Assembly: GCF_020171655.1 (NCBI RefSeq)
Contig: NZ_JAIVAC010000001.1
Span: 1,302,001 to 1,366,000 of the forward strand
Reading direction: 5' to 3'
DNA from: Exiguobacterium aestuarii
GTDB lineage: Bacteria; Bacillota; Bacilli; Exiguobacteriales; Exiguobacteriaceae
Length of the DNA: 64,000 nucleotides
Numbering within the stretch: position 1 is the stretch's first letter; every line of letters starts with the position of its first letter. Positions 44,543 to 53,060 of the stretch are shown here, piece by piece. The notes under the pieces are model-generated. The model had not been told where the DNA came from. It saw only the letters and a list, made by a program, of their open reading frames with translations, and did no database searches. A program made the translations under genes and the position numbers.

Positions 44543-45445
44543 ATGCGCGATAATCGTCTGAACACTGCAGGTAGTCGAAAGGATTTTGAGTCGTTTAAAA
44601 AGGACGCACAAGAACAGGCGCACCAACCAGGAATCGATTCGAAGATGGAGCCCTTCCCCATCTATGAACGGGAAGACTATAAGGGAAGTGACAAGTTAAA
44701 AGACAAGGTCGCGATCATCACCGGCGGGGATTCCGGGATTGGGAAATCGGTCGCCATCTTCTTCGCCCACGAAGGTGCGAACTCGGTCATCGTTTATAAG
44801 GACCAAAACGAGCTCGAGGACGCGGAAGCGACGAAAGAACGGATTGAAGATTTGGGTCAAGCCTGCCTCTTGCTGCAAGGAGACCTCGGGGAATCTTCCT
44901 TCTGTCAACGAATCGTCGAGGAGACGCTCGAGACGTTCGGTCACATCGACATCCTCGTCAATAACGCCGCCGAGCAGCATCCGCAGGAATCACTCCTCGA
45001 CATCTCGGACGAACAGCTCGAGAAGACGTTCCGCACGAACATCTTCAGCATGTTCTACTTAACGAAAGCCGCGCTCCCCTACTTAAAAGAAGGAGCGAGC
45101 ATCATCAATACAACTTCGATCACGGCATATGAAGGAAACGATCAGCTAATCGACTATGCGTCGACGAAAGGCGCCATCACCGCGTTCACCCGCTCGCTCG
45201 CCAAAAACTTGGCGGACAAGAAGATTCGCGTCAATGGGGTCGCGCCAGGACCGATTTGGACACCGCTCATCCCATCGACGTTCGATGCAGAGAAGGTCAA
45301 ATCGTTCGGGGACTCTTCCGGTATGAAACGTCCGGGGCAACCGGCCGAACTCGCACCGGCCTATGTCTATCTTGCAAGCGATGACTCGACGTATGTCAGT
45401 GGCCAAGTCATTCACGTCAATGGTGGTACAGTGATTAATGGATAA
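44543..45445 (+). CDS. SDR-family oxidoreductase, general-stress type
   Basis: The 300-residue enzyme has an N-terminal extension of about 50 residues followed by a classical SDR domain. The cofactor motif is AIITGGDSGIGKSVAIFFAHEG (residues about 58-79), NNAAEQ follows, and the active site is Ser in TTSITAYEG with YASTKGA (Tyr and Lys). APGPIWTPLIP is the usual late motif. It resembles the YhdF/YdaD group that belongs to the SigB stress response in B. subtilis. A poor SigB-like pair (GATTAG, 13 bases, TGGTAT) precedes it, but this is weak. It diverges from the fad operon. Confidence 0.88.
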   Translation: MRDNRLNTAGSRKDFESFKKDAQEQAHQPGIDSKMEPFPIYEREDYKGSDKLKDKVAIITGGDSGIGKSVAIFFAHEGANSVIVYKDQNELEDAEATKERIEDLGQACLLLQGDLGESSFCQRIVEETLETFGHIDILVNNAAEQHPQESLLDISDEQLEKTFRTNIFSMFYLTKAALPYLKEGASIINTTSITAYEGNDQLIDYASTKGAITAFTRSLAKNLADKKIRVNGVAPGPIWTPLIPSTFDAEKVKSFGDSSGMKRPGQPAELAPAYVYLASDDSTYVSGQVIHVNGGTVING

Positions 45446-45451
45446 TTTTGA

Positions 45452-45486
45452 AACAGGCTCAGTCATCATGTACTGAGTCTGTTTTT
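45452..45486 (+). terminator. Terminator after the SDR gene
   Basis: AACAGgCTCAGT pairs with ACTGAGtCTGTT, followed by TTTT. Confidence 0.8.
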
Positions 45487-45568
45487 ATGGGAAATTAATC
45501 CACTACATGATACAGTGGTTAACAGATATTACTTCGTTAATCAGATGAAAGGAAGGAGTTAGTGATAG

Positions 45569-46117
45569 ATGATTCATTATCAATTGACAAAAAATGATTT
45601 TTTCATGCTACAAAAAAATTTTATTGAAAACTCGGTTTCGGAAAAACGGAAATCTTTACTTATCACGATTGTACTCATGTTGCTGACAGCTTTTTATGGA
45701 TTTGCCCTCGCAATCACCTTGTTACCTGAAACAATGTCCGCCGCTATCATCCTCATACTCGCTGTCGGTACCGCTGTTGTAGCACCGCTTCTCTTGTTCC
45801 CATTCTTCAAGAAAGTGCATTTTACAATTAGGCTGAAACTATTACGTTCCATATTTCGACAGGAATCGAAATGGCCACGTGACTTGACATTATCAATTTA
45901 TGAGAACGGAATTGAAGTCAACTCTCTCCACAACGCCGTCAATAAACAGGTTCGAGTCTCATGGAAAGCAATTGAAAGAGTAAGTGAAGACGAAACCAAC
46001 TATTATCTATACATCGAAGCGACGGAAGCAATTATTATACCGAAGCGAAAGTTGCGTGAGACTAATCAAACAACCCTCAATCACTTGTTACAAAAATACT
46101 TAAATATCACTCTCTAA
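45569..46117 (+). CDS. YcxB-like domain membrane protein, copy 1
   Basis: The 182-residue protein has two adjacent hydrophobic helices (LLITIVLMLLTAFYGFALAI and SAAIILILAVGTAVVAPLLLF, residues about 30-80). The soluble C-terminal part contains VRVSWKAIERVSEDETNYYLYIEATEAIIIPKRKL, the W..I..V.....Y.....IIPKR pattern of YcxB-like domains. Function is unknown; related proteins are found in Bacilli, often as paralogues. GAAGGAG precedes the ATG. It lies 70 bases before a second gene of the same design. Confidence 0.65.
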   Translation: MIHYQLTKNDFFMLQKNFIENSVSEKRKSLLITIVLMLLTAFYGFALAITLLPETMSAAIILILAVGTAVVAPLLLFPFFKKVHFTIRLKLLRSIFRQESKWPRDLTLSIYENGIEVNSLHNAVNKQVRVSWKAIERVSEDETNYYLYIEATEAIIIPKRKLRETNQTTLNHLLQKYLNITL

Positions 46118-46187
46118 GCAACTATATTCAAGGTTCAATACTCCCTAGACATACATGCATATGACAAACTACAAAGGAGCAGATGTT

Positions 46188-46760
46188 ATGGTCACCACGT
46201 ACAAACTGACGCTTGAAGATTTTTCAGCTTTCCAAAACGACATGATTCACCATTCTGATCAACATAAACGAATTCGCAGCGTATGGTTGAAATATATGAA
46301 TATTCCGCTATTCGCGCTTGGGTTCATTGCTACAATCTTATTATTTCCTAATCTCGAATCGACGATGACCAAATTGTTGATCACATTCGGAATTGGGATG
46401 TTGTTCGCCCTATTACTTAGACCGCTGTTAAAAGATTTACATGCCCCACTCTACCTTTGGCAGATCCGTCGCACCCTCAAAAAACAGAACGTTTGGCCAA
46501 AAGACATTAAGCTTCAGTTTTCTGAAACTCACGTCGAAATGCAAGCCGTTCGCGGTAGTATCCACCGTACGACACAAGTTCCTTGGACATCTATTCTTCG
46601 CGTATATCAAGACGATTCGTATCGCTTCCTTTATTATGAAGAGGATGAAGCTTTGATTATCCCGAAAATGAAAGATGGGATTACCGAAGTCGAACAAAGT
46701 GAAATCGATCGGATACTCGAAAAACATCTACACACAGAAAAGCACACAAGTTCAACGTGA
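46188..46760 (+). CDS. YcxB-like domain membrane protein, copy 2
   Basis: The 190-residue protein is a diverged tandem paralogue of the gene at 45,569-46,117: TYKLTLEDFSAFQNDMI at the start, two helices (about residues 36-80), WPKDIKLQFSETHVEM, and the late PWTSILRVYQDDSYRFLYYEEDEALIIPKMKD block, which aligns with the SWKAIERV...IIPKR block of copy 1. The start at 46188 follows AAAGGAGCAG; a longer frame to 46155 has no ribosome site. Its function is not known. Confidence 0.65.
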   Translation: MVTTYKLTLEDFSAFQNDMIHHSDQHKRIRSVWLKYMNIPLFALGFIATILLFPNLESTMTKLLITFGIGMLFALLLRPLLKDLHAPLYLWQIRRTLKKQNVWPKDIKLQFSETHVEMQAVRGSIHRTTQVPWTSILRVYQDDSYRFLYYEEDEALIIPKMKDGITEVEQSEIDRILEKHLHTEKHTSST

Positions 46761-46777
46761 ACTCGTGTGCTTGTTTT
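46742..46777. terminator. Terminator between YcxB-like copy 2 and fadM
   Basis: GCACACAAGTTCA pairs with TGAACtCGTGTGC, followed by TTGTTTTATTT. The hairpin begins within the last codons of copy 2. Confidence 0.75.
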
Positions 46778-47693
46778 ATTTCTTCACCATTCCTTTTAAT
46801 ACGAACGCCACGTTCGCCGGACGCTCCGCGAGGCGGCGCATGAAGTATCCGTACCAGTCACGACCGTATGGCACGTAGACACGGACTTTGTATCCTTGGC
46901 GTACGAGCTCGAGTTGACGCTCGACACGGATGCCGTATAGCATCTGGAACTCGAACTGGTCGAGTGGGATGTTGTTTTCTTTGACGTGCTCGATGACGGC
47001 GTCAATCATATGGTCATCGTGTGTCGCGATGGATGCGTAGTTCCCGTTCGCAAGATGGAGTTTGACGAGCTTCACGTAGTTATGGTCGACGTCCTCTTTT
47101 TCAGGGAACGCGACCGTCGCCGGCTCTTTGTATGCCCCTTTGACGATCCGGAGGTTCGGCTTGAGCGGTGCGAGGTGATTGATGTCATCTTCCGAGCGAT
47201 ATAAGTACGACTGGATGACCGTCCCGAGACCGTCGAATTCAGACTTCAGCTTTTTGAACAATTCGAGCGTCTTCTCACAGCGCTGCTCATCTTCCATATC
47301 AATGGCCACAAAGACCCCGACTCTTTGTGCGACCGTCAAAATTTGACGCATGTTGTCTTCAATCAACTCGTCCGAGATATCGAATCCGAGTGACGTCAAC
47401 TTGAGTGACATATAGGCATCTAATTGCTCTTCTGCCATAATTTCAATCGCACGCATGATCTCGTCGCGATTCGTATTCGCCTCTTCGACCGTCTTAATAA
47501 ATTCCCCGAGGTGGTCGACCGTGACCGACAACCCTTTCGCGTTCAATTCGCGAATCGTCGGAACGGAAGCCTTAAAGTCTTCCCCTGCTACAAAGCGTGA
47601 TGCACCAAATCGTAGGCCATATTTCTTTGCCAAACTGTTGAGTGTTTTGTTTTGTGACATGTAGATAAATCCATCGCGCAACACTTTTTCCAT
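46776..47693 (-). CDS. fadM: Proline dehydrogenase (FadM/PutB type)
   Basis: The 305-residue monofunctional proline dehydrogenase oxidises proline to pyrroline-5-carboxylate with FAD. Motifs are VTVDHLGEFIKTVEEA near residue 54, YMSLKLTSLGFDIS near residue 88, the FAD-loop NLRIVKGAYKEPATVAFP near residue 178, and the substrate motif YVPYGRDWYGYFMRRLAERPANV near the end. In B. subtilis the homologue YusM (FadM/PutB) lies in the same region and one member is under FadR control, but no FadR box is evident here. The start at 47693 follows AAGGGGG. Confidence 0.92.
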   Translation of the reverse strand: MEKVLRDGFIYMSQNKTLNSLAKKYGLRFGASRFVAGEDFKASVPTIRELNAKGLSVTVDHLGEFIKTVEEANTNRDEIMRAIEIMAEEQLDAYMSLKLTSLGFDISDELIEDNMRQILTVAQRVGVFVAIDMEDEQRCEKTLELFKKLKSEFDGLGTVIQSYLYRSEDDINHLAPLKPNLRIVKGAYKEPATVAFPEKEDVDHNYVKLVKLHLANGNYASIATHDDHMIDAVIEHVKENNIPLDQFEFQMLYGIRVERQLELVRQGYKVRVYVPYGRDWYGYFMRRLAERPANVAFVLKGMVKK

Positions 47694-47814
47694 CTGATTT
47701 TCCCCCTTACTTTTACACCCATCTATCTCTATGATGATGTCTGCAATTATTATGACACACAAACGTCAATTCGTCTGTATTTTTGTAACCGTTTGCAGCA
47801 CTTTCTTCCCAACT

Positions 47815-47852
47815 TTTCAAAAAAGACAGACGCCCCGTAGGACGGCTGTCTT
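47815..47852 (-). terminator. Terminator after trhA
   Basis: AAGACAG (47823-47829) pairs with CTGTCTT (47846-47852), with partial pairing inside, and the minus strand continues with TTTTTTGAAAAG. Confidence 0.75.
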
Positions 47853-48522
47853 ATAGGCTTGTCGAAGGTGCGACATAGAGCAAAATACTGAGGAAGATGA
47901 ACACACTTCCGGCTAGGACGAACAAGTGCCAAATCGCATGGTTGAACGGCAGTTTTTGCCACACATAAAACACGATTCCGACCGAATAGGCGATCCCTCC
48001 TGCGAGGAGAAGCATGAACCCTTGATGCCCGAGTGATTCATATAGCGGACGGATGGCGATGATGCAGATCCAGCCGAGTGCGAGATACGTCACATTCGAC
48101 ACCCACATATACTTCCCGGTCGAAAACAGTTTCCAGACAATCCCGAGAATCGCCACTCCCCATACGATCCCGAACAACGTCCAGCCGAGCGTCCCGTGAA
48201 GCGTCACAAGGGCGAACGGCGTATAGCTTCCGGCGATGAGTAAGTAAATCCCCGCGTGGTCGAACACTTGCAGCACCCGCTTCGCCCGTGGATGCGGGAT
48301 GGCGTGCATGAGCGTCGAGAATAAGTAGAGTAAAATCATCGATGCCCCGAACACACTTACCGCCGTGACGTTCCACGTGCTCCCACTTTCCGTCGCACTC
48401 ATGACGAGTAAGACGAGGGCGACGATGCTGAAGATGACTCCTAAGCCGTGCGTGATCGCGCTCGCAATCTCTTCCCCGAGCGTGTCGGCATGGAGCATCT
48501 CTTTGAGTTGTTCTTGTTTCAT
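47851..48522 (-). CDS. trhA: Hemolysin III/TrhA (PAQR) family membrane protein
   Basis: The 223-residue protein has seven predicted helices. Family signatures are EEIASAITHGLGVIFSIVALVLLV (residues about 17-40), YLFSTLMHAIPHPRAKRVLQVFDHAGIYLLIAGSYTPFALV (about 70-110) and NHAIWHLFVLAGSVFIFLSIL at the C terminus. His and Asp residues at these places match the metal site of the CREST/PAQR group. Members affect membrane fluidity; hemolytic action is not general. AAGGTGGGAG precedes the ATG; the frame runs further upstream without a ribosome site. Confidence 0.9.
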   Translation of the reverse strand: MKQEQLKEMLHADTLGEEIASAITHGLGVIFSIVALVLLVMSATESGSTWNVTAVSVFGASMILLYLFSTLMHAIPHPRAKRVLQVFDHAGIYLLIAGSYTPFALVTLHGTLGWTLFGIVWGVAILGIVWKLFSTGKYMWVSNVTYLALGWICIIAIRPLYESLGHQGFMLLLAGGIAYSVGIVFYVWQKLPFNHAIWHLFVLAGSVFIFLSILLYVAPSTSL

Positions 48523-48580
48523 ATGCTCCCACCTTCCATAACTGTTCCTTCTAGTATGGACATTTCCCGATTCGAACGCA

Positions 48581-48611
48581 AACAAAAACACGGGCTACCG
48601 ATTAGCCCGTG
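48581..48611 (-). terminator. Terminator after cstA
   Basis: CACGGGCTA (48589-48597) pairs perfectly with TAGCCCGTG (48603-48611) around CCGAT, followed on the minus strand by TTTTTGTTT. Confidence 0.85.
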
Positions 48612-48617
48612 TCGAGA

Positions 48618-50060
48618 TTATGCGACTTCTTTCACCGGAACGTCACATTCCATTTGTGCAGCCCGCATGGCGCGTGCCCGTTTGTGGAACAAGACGAGCA
48701 GCGTCAACGTACCGAGTGTCGAAATGACATACGGAAGGACCCCGTCCAGCTTGAATCCAATCGGTGCCGTCAAAATATAGAACCAGACCGCATACAACAT
48801 GAACGTCCCCGGAAGGAGCGCGATGTAATGGTTCTTCCCTTTGATGTAGAGGTACATCGCCCCGACGAACAGTGCGATGACCGCCGTCGTCTGGTTCGCC
48901 CAGTTGAAGTATTGCCAAAGCATCTGGAAGTCCATGTTCGTGAGCACGTATGAGATCGCGAAGAGTGGAAGTGCGATCCAGAGGCGCGACGAGAACTTCT
49001 TCTGTGCGATCGACAAGTAGTCCGCGATGATCATACGGGCACTACGGAATGCCGTGTCGCCTGACGTGATCGGTAAGACGATGACACCGAGAATCGCGAG
49101 CGTTCCACCGATGCTACCGAGCATGAGTGTCGCCACTTCTTGGACGACGAGTGCCGGCGTCCCTGAGTTGATGAGTCCAAGCAATTCACCTGGCTCGAAG
49201 ATGGCCATCGCAGCCCCAGCCCAAATCATGGCAATGACTGCTTCGGCGATCATCATACCGTAAAAGATTTCACGCCCGTTGCTTTCTTTCATCGTCGTCC
49301 GCGAAATGATCGGCGACTGTGTCGCATGGAAGCCAGAGAGCGCCCCACACGAAATCGTGAAGAAGAGGAGCGGCCAGATCGGCAAGCCGTCCGGATGCAT
49401 GTTCGTCAATGTCATCTCCGGGATTTGGTAGCCTTGTGCGAACAAGCTGACCGCGATCCCGATAGCACTGACGACGAGTAGTGCCCCGAAGAACGGATAG
49501 ATGCGCCCGATGATCTTATCGACCGGAAGGAGCGTCGCCAAGATATAGTAGGCGAACACGCCGAAAATGACGAGCATGAGCGTCGATGCGTTTCCGTCGA
49601 ACAAGTTGTTGATCATGTTACTCGGAGACGTGACGAACACCGTTCCGACGAGTAACAGAAGTAAAAGTGCGAATCCGTTGACGATGTGGCGGAGCGAGCG
49701 TCCGAGGAACTTCTCCGCTAGTTGTGGCAAGTGTGCACCGTTATTCCGAAGGGAAATCATTCCTGTCAAATAGTCGTGTACCGCCCCGGCAAAAATCGAC
49801 CCGAAGACGATCCAAAGAAATGCGACCGGTCCGTAGAGCGCCCCCATGATCGGTCCAAAGATTGGTCCGACACCGGCGATGTTCAGTAATTGAATCATCG
49901 AGTTCCGTTTTTTACCCATCGGCACGTAGTCGATGCCGTCCTGGGAAGCGTAAGCGGGCGTCGTCCGCTCTTCCTTGATGCCGAACGTCTTCTCGACGTA
50001 ACGACCATATACCAAATACCCGACCAAAAGTAGTGCGAGTGCGACAAAGAATGTAATCAT
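48618..50060 (-). CDS. cstA: CstA-family carbon-starvation transporter
   Basis: The 480-residue protein has about thirteen helices and belongs to the CstA family, whose members import peptides or pyruvate under carbon limitation. The signature region is PAYASQDGIDYVPMGKKRNSMIQLLNIAGVGPIFGPIMGALYGPVAFLWIVFG (residues about 35-87), followed by AGAVHDYLTGMISLRNNGAHLPQLAEKFLG. It is the short form that lacks the long C-terminal part of E. coli CstA (about 700 residues), so the exact substrate is open. Expression is probably under CcpA, since a perfect cre overlaps the transcription start. AAAGGGGA precedes the ATG. Confidence 0.9.
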   Translation of the reverse strand: MITFFVALALLLVGYLVYGRYVEKTFGIKEERTTPAYASQDGIDYVPMGKKRNSMIQLLNIAGVGPIFGPIMGALYGPVAFLWIVFGSIFAGAVHDYLTGMISLRNNGAHLPQLAEKFLGRSLRHIVNGFALLLLLLVGTVFVTSPSNMINNLFDGNASTLMLVIFGVFAYYILATLLPVDKIIGRIYPFFGALLVVSAIGIAVSLFAQGYQIPEMTLTNMHPDGLPIWPLLFFTISCGALSGFHATQSPIISRTTMKESNGREIFYGMMIAEAVIAMIWAGAAMAIFEPGELLGLINSGTPALVVQEVATLMLGSIGGTLAILGVIVLPITSGDTAFRSARMIIADYLSIAQKKFSSRLWIALPLFAISYVLTNMDFQMLWQYFNWANQTTAVIALFVGAMYLYIKGKNHYIALLPGTFMLYAVWFYILTAPIGFKLDGVLPYVISTLGTLTLLVLFHKRARAMRAAQMECDVPVKEVA

Positions 50061-50124
50061 CTGTCAGTCCCCTTTTCCGTCCATATGTAGCTGATCCCCG
50101 TCAGCTCTTCGGTTTACATGTGTC

Positions 50125-50139
50125 ATGTAACCGATTACA
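50125..50139. promoter_or_regulatory. cre site (CcpA operator) at the cstA start
   Basis: ATGTAACCGATTACA matches the cre consensus WTGNAANCGNWNNCW at every position and is part of a larger palindrome CATGTAA-CCGA-TTACATG. It begins six bases downstream of the -10 element, an expected place for repression by CcpA in the presence of good sugars. Confidence 0.85.
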
Positions 50140-50145
50140 TGATTG

Positions 50146-50174
50146 ATTATACAAGAAGAATCTATTAAATGTAA
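50146..50174 (-). promoter_or_regulatory. SigA promoter of cstA
   Basis: On the minus strand TTACAT (50174-50169) and a consensus TATAAT (50151-50146) are separated by 17 bases, with a TG one base before the -10 element. Confidence 0.78.
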
Positions 50175-50195
50175 GGGTTTTCATTCACATTTTTG

Positions 50196-50230
50196 CCACA
50201 AAAAATGAGCCCCCATTCAGGAAGCTCATT
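50196..50230 (-). terminator. Terminator after the secreted nucleotidase
   Basis: AATGAGCtTCC pairs with GGgGGCTCATT, followed on the minus strand by TTTTTGTGG. Confidence 0.78.
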
Positions 50231-50235
50231 TCCAA

Positions 50236-52521
50236 TTAACGAAGCGCTGGTTCACCGACGTGGCCGGCACCGACGACTTTCATTTCTGACTTCGTCTGAC
50301 CGTCTTTTTCACTGACGACTTCGACTGTTTGGCGAAGCTTGAGCGGTTTGACAGACAGTACATATTCCCCGTTCTCATTTGCGACCGTCTCAGCCAATAC
50401 ACGATTGCCGTCGCGAAGCGTCACGTCAGCTCCAGGAGCCGTCATACCCGTCACGCGTTTTGAACCTGGTTTGATCGTATCTACCGTGAGGGTCAATACG
50501 AACTCTGGTGCTGTCGGCTCGAGACCGAGCGTATACGTCCGGAAGAGACGCCCCGCTGCGTCCGCACGAGTCGCGTCTGTCGCTTCGATGCCTTCGTAAA
50601 GGTTCAAGTACTGCTTGCCGGCATCTGCTGTCTCAAATGTCACAGAACGTTTTGCGTCCGTGACAATCTTCCAGTTGTTGTCGGCTTTATAGTCCAAGTT
50701 GCTGCCACTCGACACGATATAGTCCGAGATGACGTTACGTGTCTCATACGCTGAGCGATAGACGATGTTCTTCCCGCCACCGAGACCCGGGAACGAAGAC
50801 GAGCCGGCACGGTAGTTGTTCGTCGCGACCAAGAATTCTTGGTCCATCGTGATCGGTTGACCGTTATACTCGACGTTCTTCACACGATTGGCGTTCTCGT
50901 TGACGAGCTTCCCGCCGACATCGAACTTCGCCGGACCTGTGACATCGATCTCATACGTCAAACCGTCGAGGACATCGAAGTTATAGCTACGGAACTGGAG
51001 GTTGAGGAGGTTTTCCCCATCTGTCTCGATTTGGTCATATGCCCCCGCTGACATCTCGAGCCAGTCCATGACGTCTTTCCCTGTCACTTTGACGACTTCA
51101 AGCGTGTTCGGATAGACATATAGGTCCGCCACGTTCTTCAAGGCGATTTGACCTTTCGGGATGTTCGTGTAATAGCTTGCGTCCGTCAACTCACGCCCAC
51201 CCGCTTTGAACGGTGCCCCTGCCGACAAGAGTGGCAGGCCTTTATAAGGTGAAAGCTCCGGGTTCGTCTCGAGTTCTTTCTCGACGTACCATTTCTGTGC
51301 GTTCGTCACGAACTGGACCGATGCATCGTCACGGACGAGCGCGAAGTAGCTTTGAATATCGTCTTGAATTTGTCCGACCGGTTGGTTGATGTAGTCGATC
51401 GTCGCCAAGTGGTCGTCTTCGATCAACGCTTGGATTGTCGGGTCGACCGCCGTATCGGCTGTCACCGTGTCGAGCGCGGCCGATGCGTCAAGAATCTGCC
51501 ATTTGCCGTCGACGAGCTCGAGTTCGAAATCGATGACGCCGAGGTCTTTCCCTTGGTTGTTCGCCATGACGACCGGTTTGCCGTTGATCGTCCCTTTTGC
51601 CATATCGACGTTCGGGAACGAAGCGAACATACCTTTCGCATCCGGGAAGCGACCGTGCTGGTGCCCCGTCATGACCATGTCGAGCCCATCAATCTTCGTG
51701 AGCGCATATCCGACGTTCTCTTCGCTGTCGAGTTGTTCGTCCGCAAGTGCTGCACTTTCGCCGATGCCTGAGTGCGCGAGCGCGACGACGACGTCTGCTC
51801 CTTGGTCTTTCAATTTTTGAACCGATTCACGTGCCGATGGGATGATGTCCTCTGCCGTCACGCGACCTTGTAGGTTTCCTGAATCCCATGACATGATTTT
51901 CGGCGGAACGACACCGAACACACCGACTTTGATTGTATGTGTTTCCCCGTCTGTGTCCGTGACCGTCCGTTCGATGATTTGGACCTCTTGTCCATCCACG
52001 TTGAACTTCGAGACGATCGGGTTGCCTTCTAAGTCTTTGACGTTCGAGTTGACGAAACGGAGCTTCCCTTTCGATCCTTCCATCGCGTTGTACAAGAATT
52101 CGAGCCCGAAGTTGAATTCGTGGTTCCCGAGTGTGACGGCGTCATAGTTGAGTGCTGCCATCGCCTTATACATCGGATGTTCGAACGCTTCATTCTTGCC
52201 CGCTTGAAGCTCACGGACGTAGTCGCCAAACGGTGTCCCTTGAATCGTATCGCCGTTATCGAACAAGAACGTGTTCGATTCCCCAGCGGCTGTACGATGT
52301 TCATTGATGAGTGTCGCGACTTTCGTCAACCCGATCGTGTTGTCGACTTTGTCTTGGAAGTAGTCATAGTTCGTGATGTTCGTATGTAAGTCTGTCGTCT
52401 CTAAGAAACGGAGCTTGACGATATCCTCGTCGACTTCTGCCAAAACGTTTGGTGCCTGTAGCGGTAAAACGGTTGGTAACACGAGCGCGGTCGCGATCGA
52501 CCATTTTAAGGCTGTTTTCAT
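50236..52521 (-). CDS. Secreted 2',3'-cyclic-nucleotide 2'-phosphodiesterase/3'-nucleotidase
   Basis: The 761-residue precursor has a Sec signal peptide (cleavage near NVLA at residue 31). A calcineurin-like domain follows with LRFLETTDLHTNI (metal Asp and His), FDNGDTIQGTPFGDYV, LGNHEFNFGLEF, VVVALAHSGIG and MVMTGHQHGRFPD. A 5'-nucleotidase C-terminal domain starts near residue 400 and carries VATNNYRAGSSSFPG in its substrate loop. The last 90 residues form an Ig-like module (PGADVTLRDGNRVLAETVANENGEY). It resembles CpdB and the first half of YfkN, and no wall-anchor motif is present. It would release nucleosides and phosphate outside the cell. The start at 52521 was preferred over an ATG two codons earlier for ribosome-site spacing. 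Confidence 0.9.
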   Translation of the reverse strand: MKTALKWSIATALVLPTVLPLQAPNVLAEVDEDIVKLRFLETTDLHTNITNYDYFQDKVDNTIGLTKVATLINEHRTAAGESNTFLFDNGDTIQGTPFGDYVRELQAGKNEAFEHPMYKAMAALNYDAVTLGNHEFNFGLEFLYNAMEGSKGKLRFVNSNVKDLEGNPIVSKFNVDGQEVQIIERTVTDTDGETHTIKVGVFGVVPPKIMSWDSGNLQGRVTAEDIIPSARESVQKLKDQGADVVVALAHSGIGESAALADEQLDSEENVGYALTKIDGLDMVMTGHQHGRFPDAKGMFASFPNVDMAKGTINGKPVVMANNQGKDLGVIDFELELVDGKWQILDASAALDTVTADTAVDPTIQALIEDDHLATIDYINQPVGQIQDDIQSYFALVRDDASVQFVTNAQKWYVEKELETNPELSPYKGLPLLSAGAPFKAGGRELTDASYYTNIPKGQIALKNVADLYVYPNTLEVVKVTGKDVMDWLEMSAGAYDQIETDGENLLNLQFRSYNFDVLDGLTYEIDVTGPAKFDVGGKLVNENANRVKNVEYNGQPITMDQEFLVATNNYRAGSSSFPGLGGGKNIVYRSAYETRNVISDYIVSSGSNLDYKADNNWKIVTDAKRSVTFETADAGKQYLNLYEGIEATDATRADAAGRLFRTYTLGLEPTAPEFVLTLTVDTIKPGSKRVTGMTAPGADVTLRDGNRVLAETVANENGEYVLSVKPLKLRQTVEVVSEKDGQTKSEMKVVGAGHVGEPALR

Positions 52522-52562
52522 GTTCATTTCCCCTTTTTACAAAAAATGACCTAACCTCTTTC

Positions 52563-52605
52563 ACTATACCACCCGTTTGTAAACGCCACCATTATTTTTT
52601 GTAAA
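52563..52605 (-). promoter_or_regulatory. Possible PhoP-type promoter of the secreted nucleotidase
   Basis: On the minus strand two TTTACA repeats (52605-52600 and 52583-52578) are exactly 22 bases apart, two helical turns, and precede TATAGT (52568-52563). PhoP boxes of Bacilli are TTAACA-like repeats with 11-base periodicity. The two intermediate repeats are not evident. Confidence 0.35.
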
Positions 52606-52663
52606 AATTGACGGATATTTAGACTAGGATGAAAGTACACTAATTGCGAGGAGAGGGAGCTCG

Positions 52664-52900
52664 TTGATTATCGAAATTGATGGCTATTGGGGCAGCGTTT
52701 GCCTGAGCGGAAAGAAGTGCTCCAAACAGAGAATAAGTGAAATGTATCGACAAACGAAAGAAATGGTGACCTATATACAAGACTTTCCGGACATGTTTTG
52801 TCGGCTCTACGGTTTTGACCGTATTCCGTATTCAGACGAGGTGAGCATCGATCTCGTCCTAGACACGGACACGGACCATATTTATACCCCGTTTGAATAA
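52664..52900 (+). CDS. Hypothetical small protein (78 aa)
   Basis: I do not recognise a named family. The protein starts IIEIDGYWGSVCLSGKKCSKQ, continues with RISEMYRQTKEMVTYIQDFPDMFCRLY and ends in IDLVLDTDTDHIYTPFE. It is acidic at the end, has three cysteines and no membrane segment. The start is a TTG at 52664 behind GAGGAGAGGGAG, and a clear terminator follows, so it is likely a real single gene. It diverges from the secreted nucleotidase. Confidence 0.6.
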   Translation: MIIEIDGYWGSVCLSGKKCSKQRISEMYRQTKEMVTYIQDFPDMFCRLYGFDRIPYSDEVSIDLVLDTDTDHIYTPFE

Positions 52901-52907
52901 GTACACG

Positions 52908-52947
52908 AAAAGACTCAACCCCTCCAATCGGAGAAGTTGAGCTTTTT
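52908..52947 (+). terminator. Terminator after the 78-aa gene
   Basis: CTCAAC pairs with GTTGAG and encloses a CTCC/GGAG inner stem; CTTTTT follows at 52942-52947. Confidence 0.8.
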
Positions 52948-53060
52948 CATGTAGCGTTGAATTTTCCCATACATCGCGTTTTCTTTTTAATCGTATAGTG
53001 ATGCGTTCTCAAGTAATTAATCTGCTCTGTGGGTACTTATGTGACTTAAGAAACAACTTT

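Noticed and set aside
46776-47693. PutA-type bifunctional proline oxidase
   Set aside because: The protein is 305 residues and has no pyrroline-5-carboxylate dehydrogenase domain, so it is the monofunctional form.
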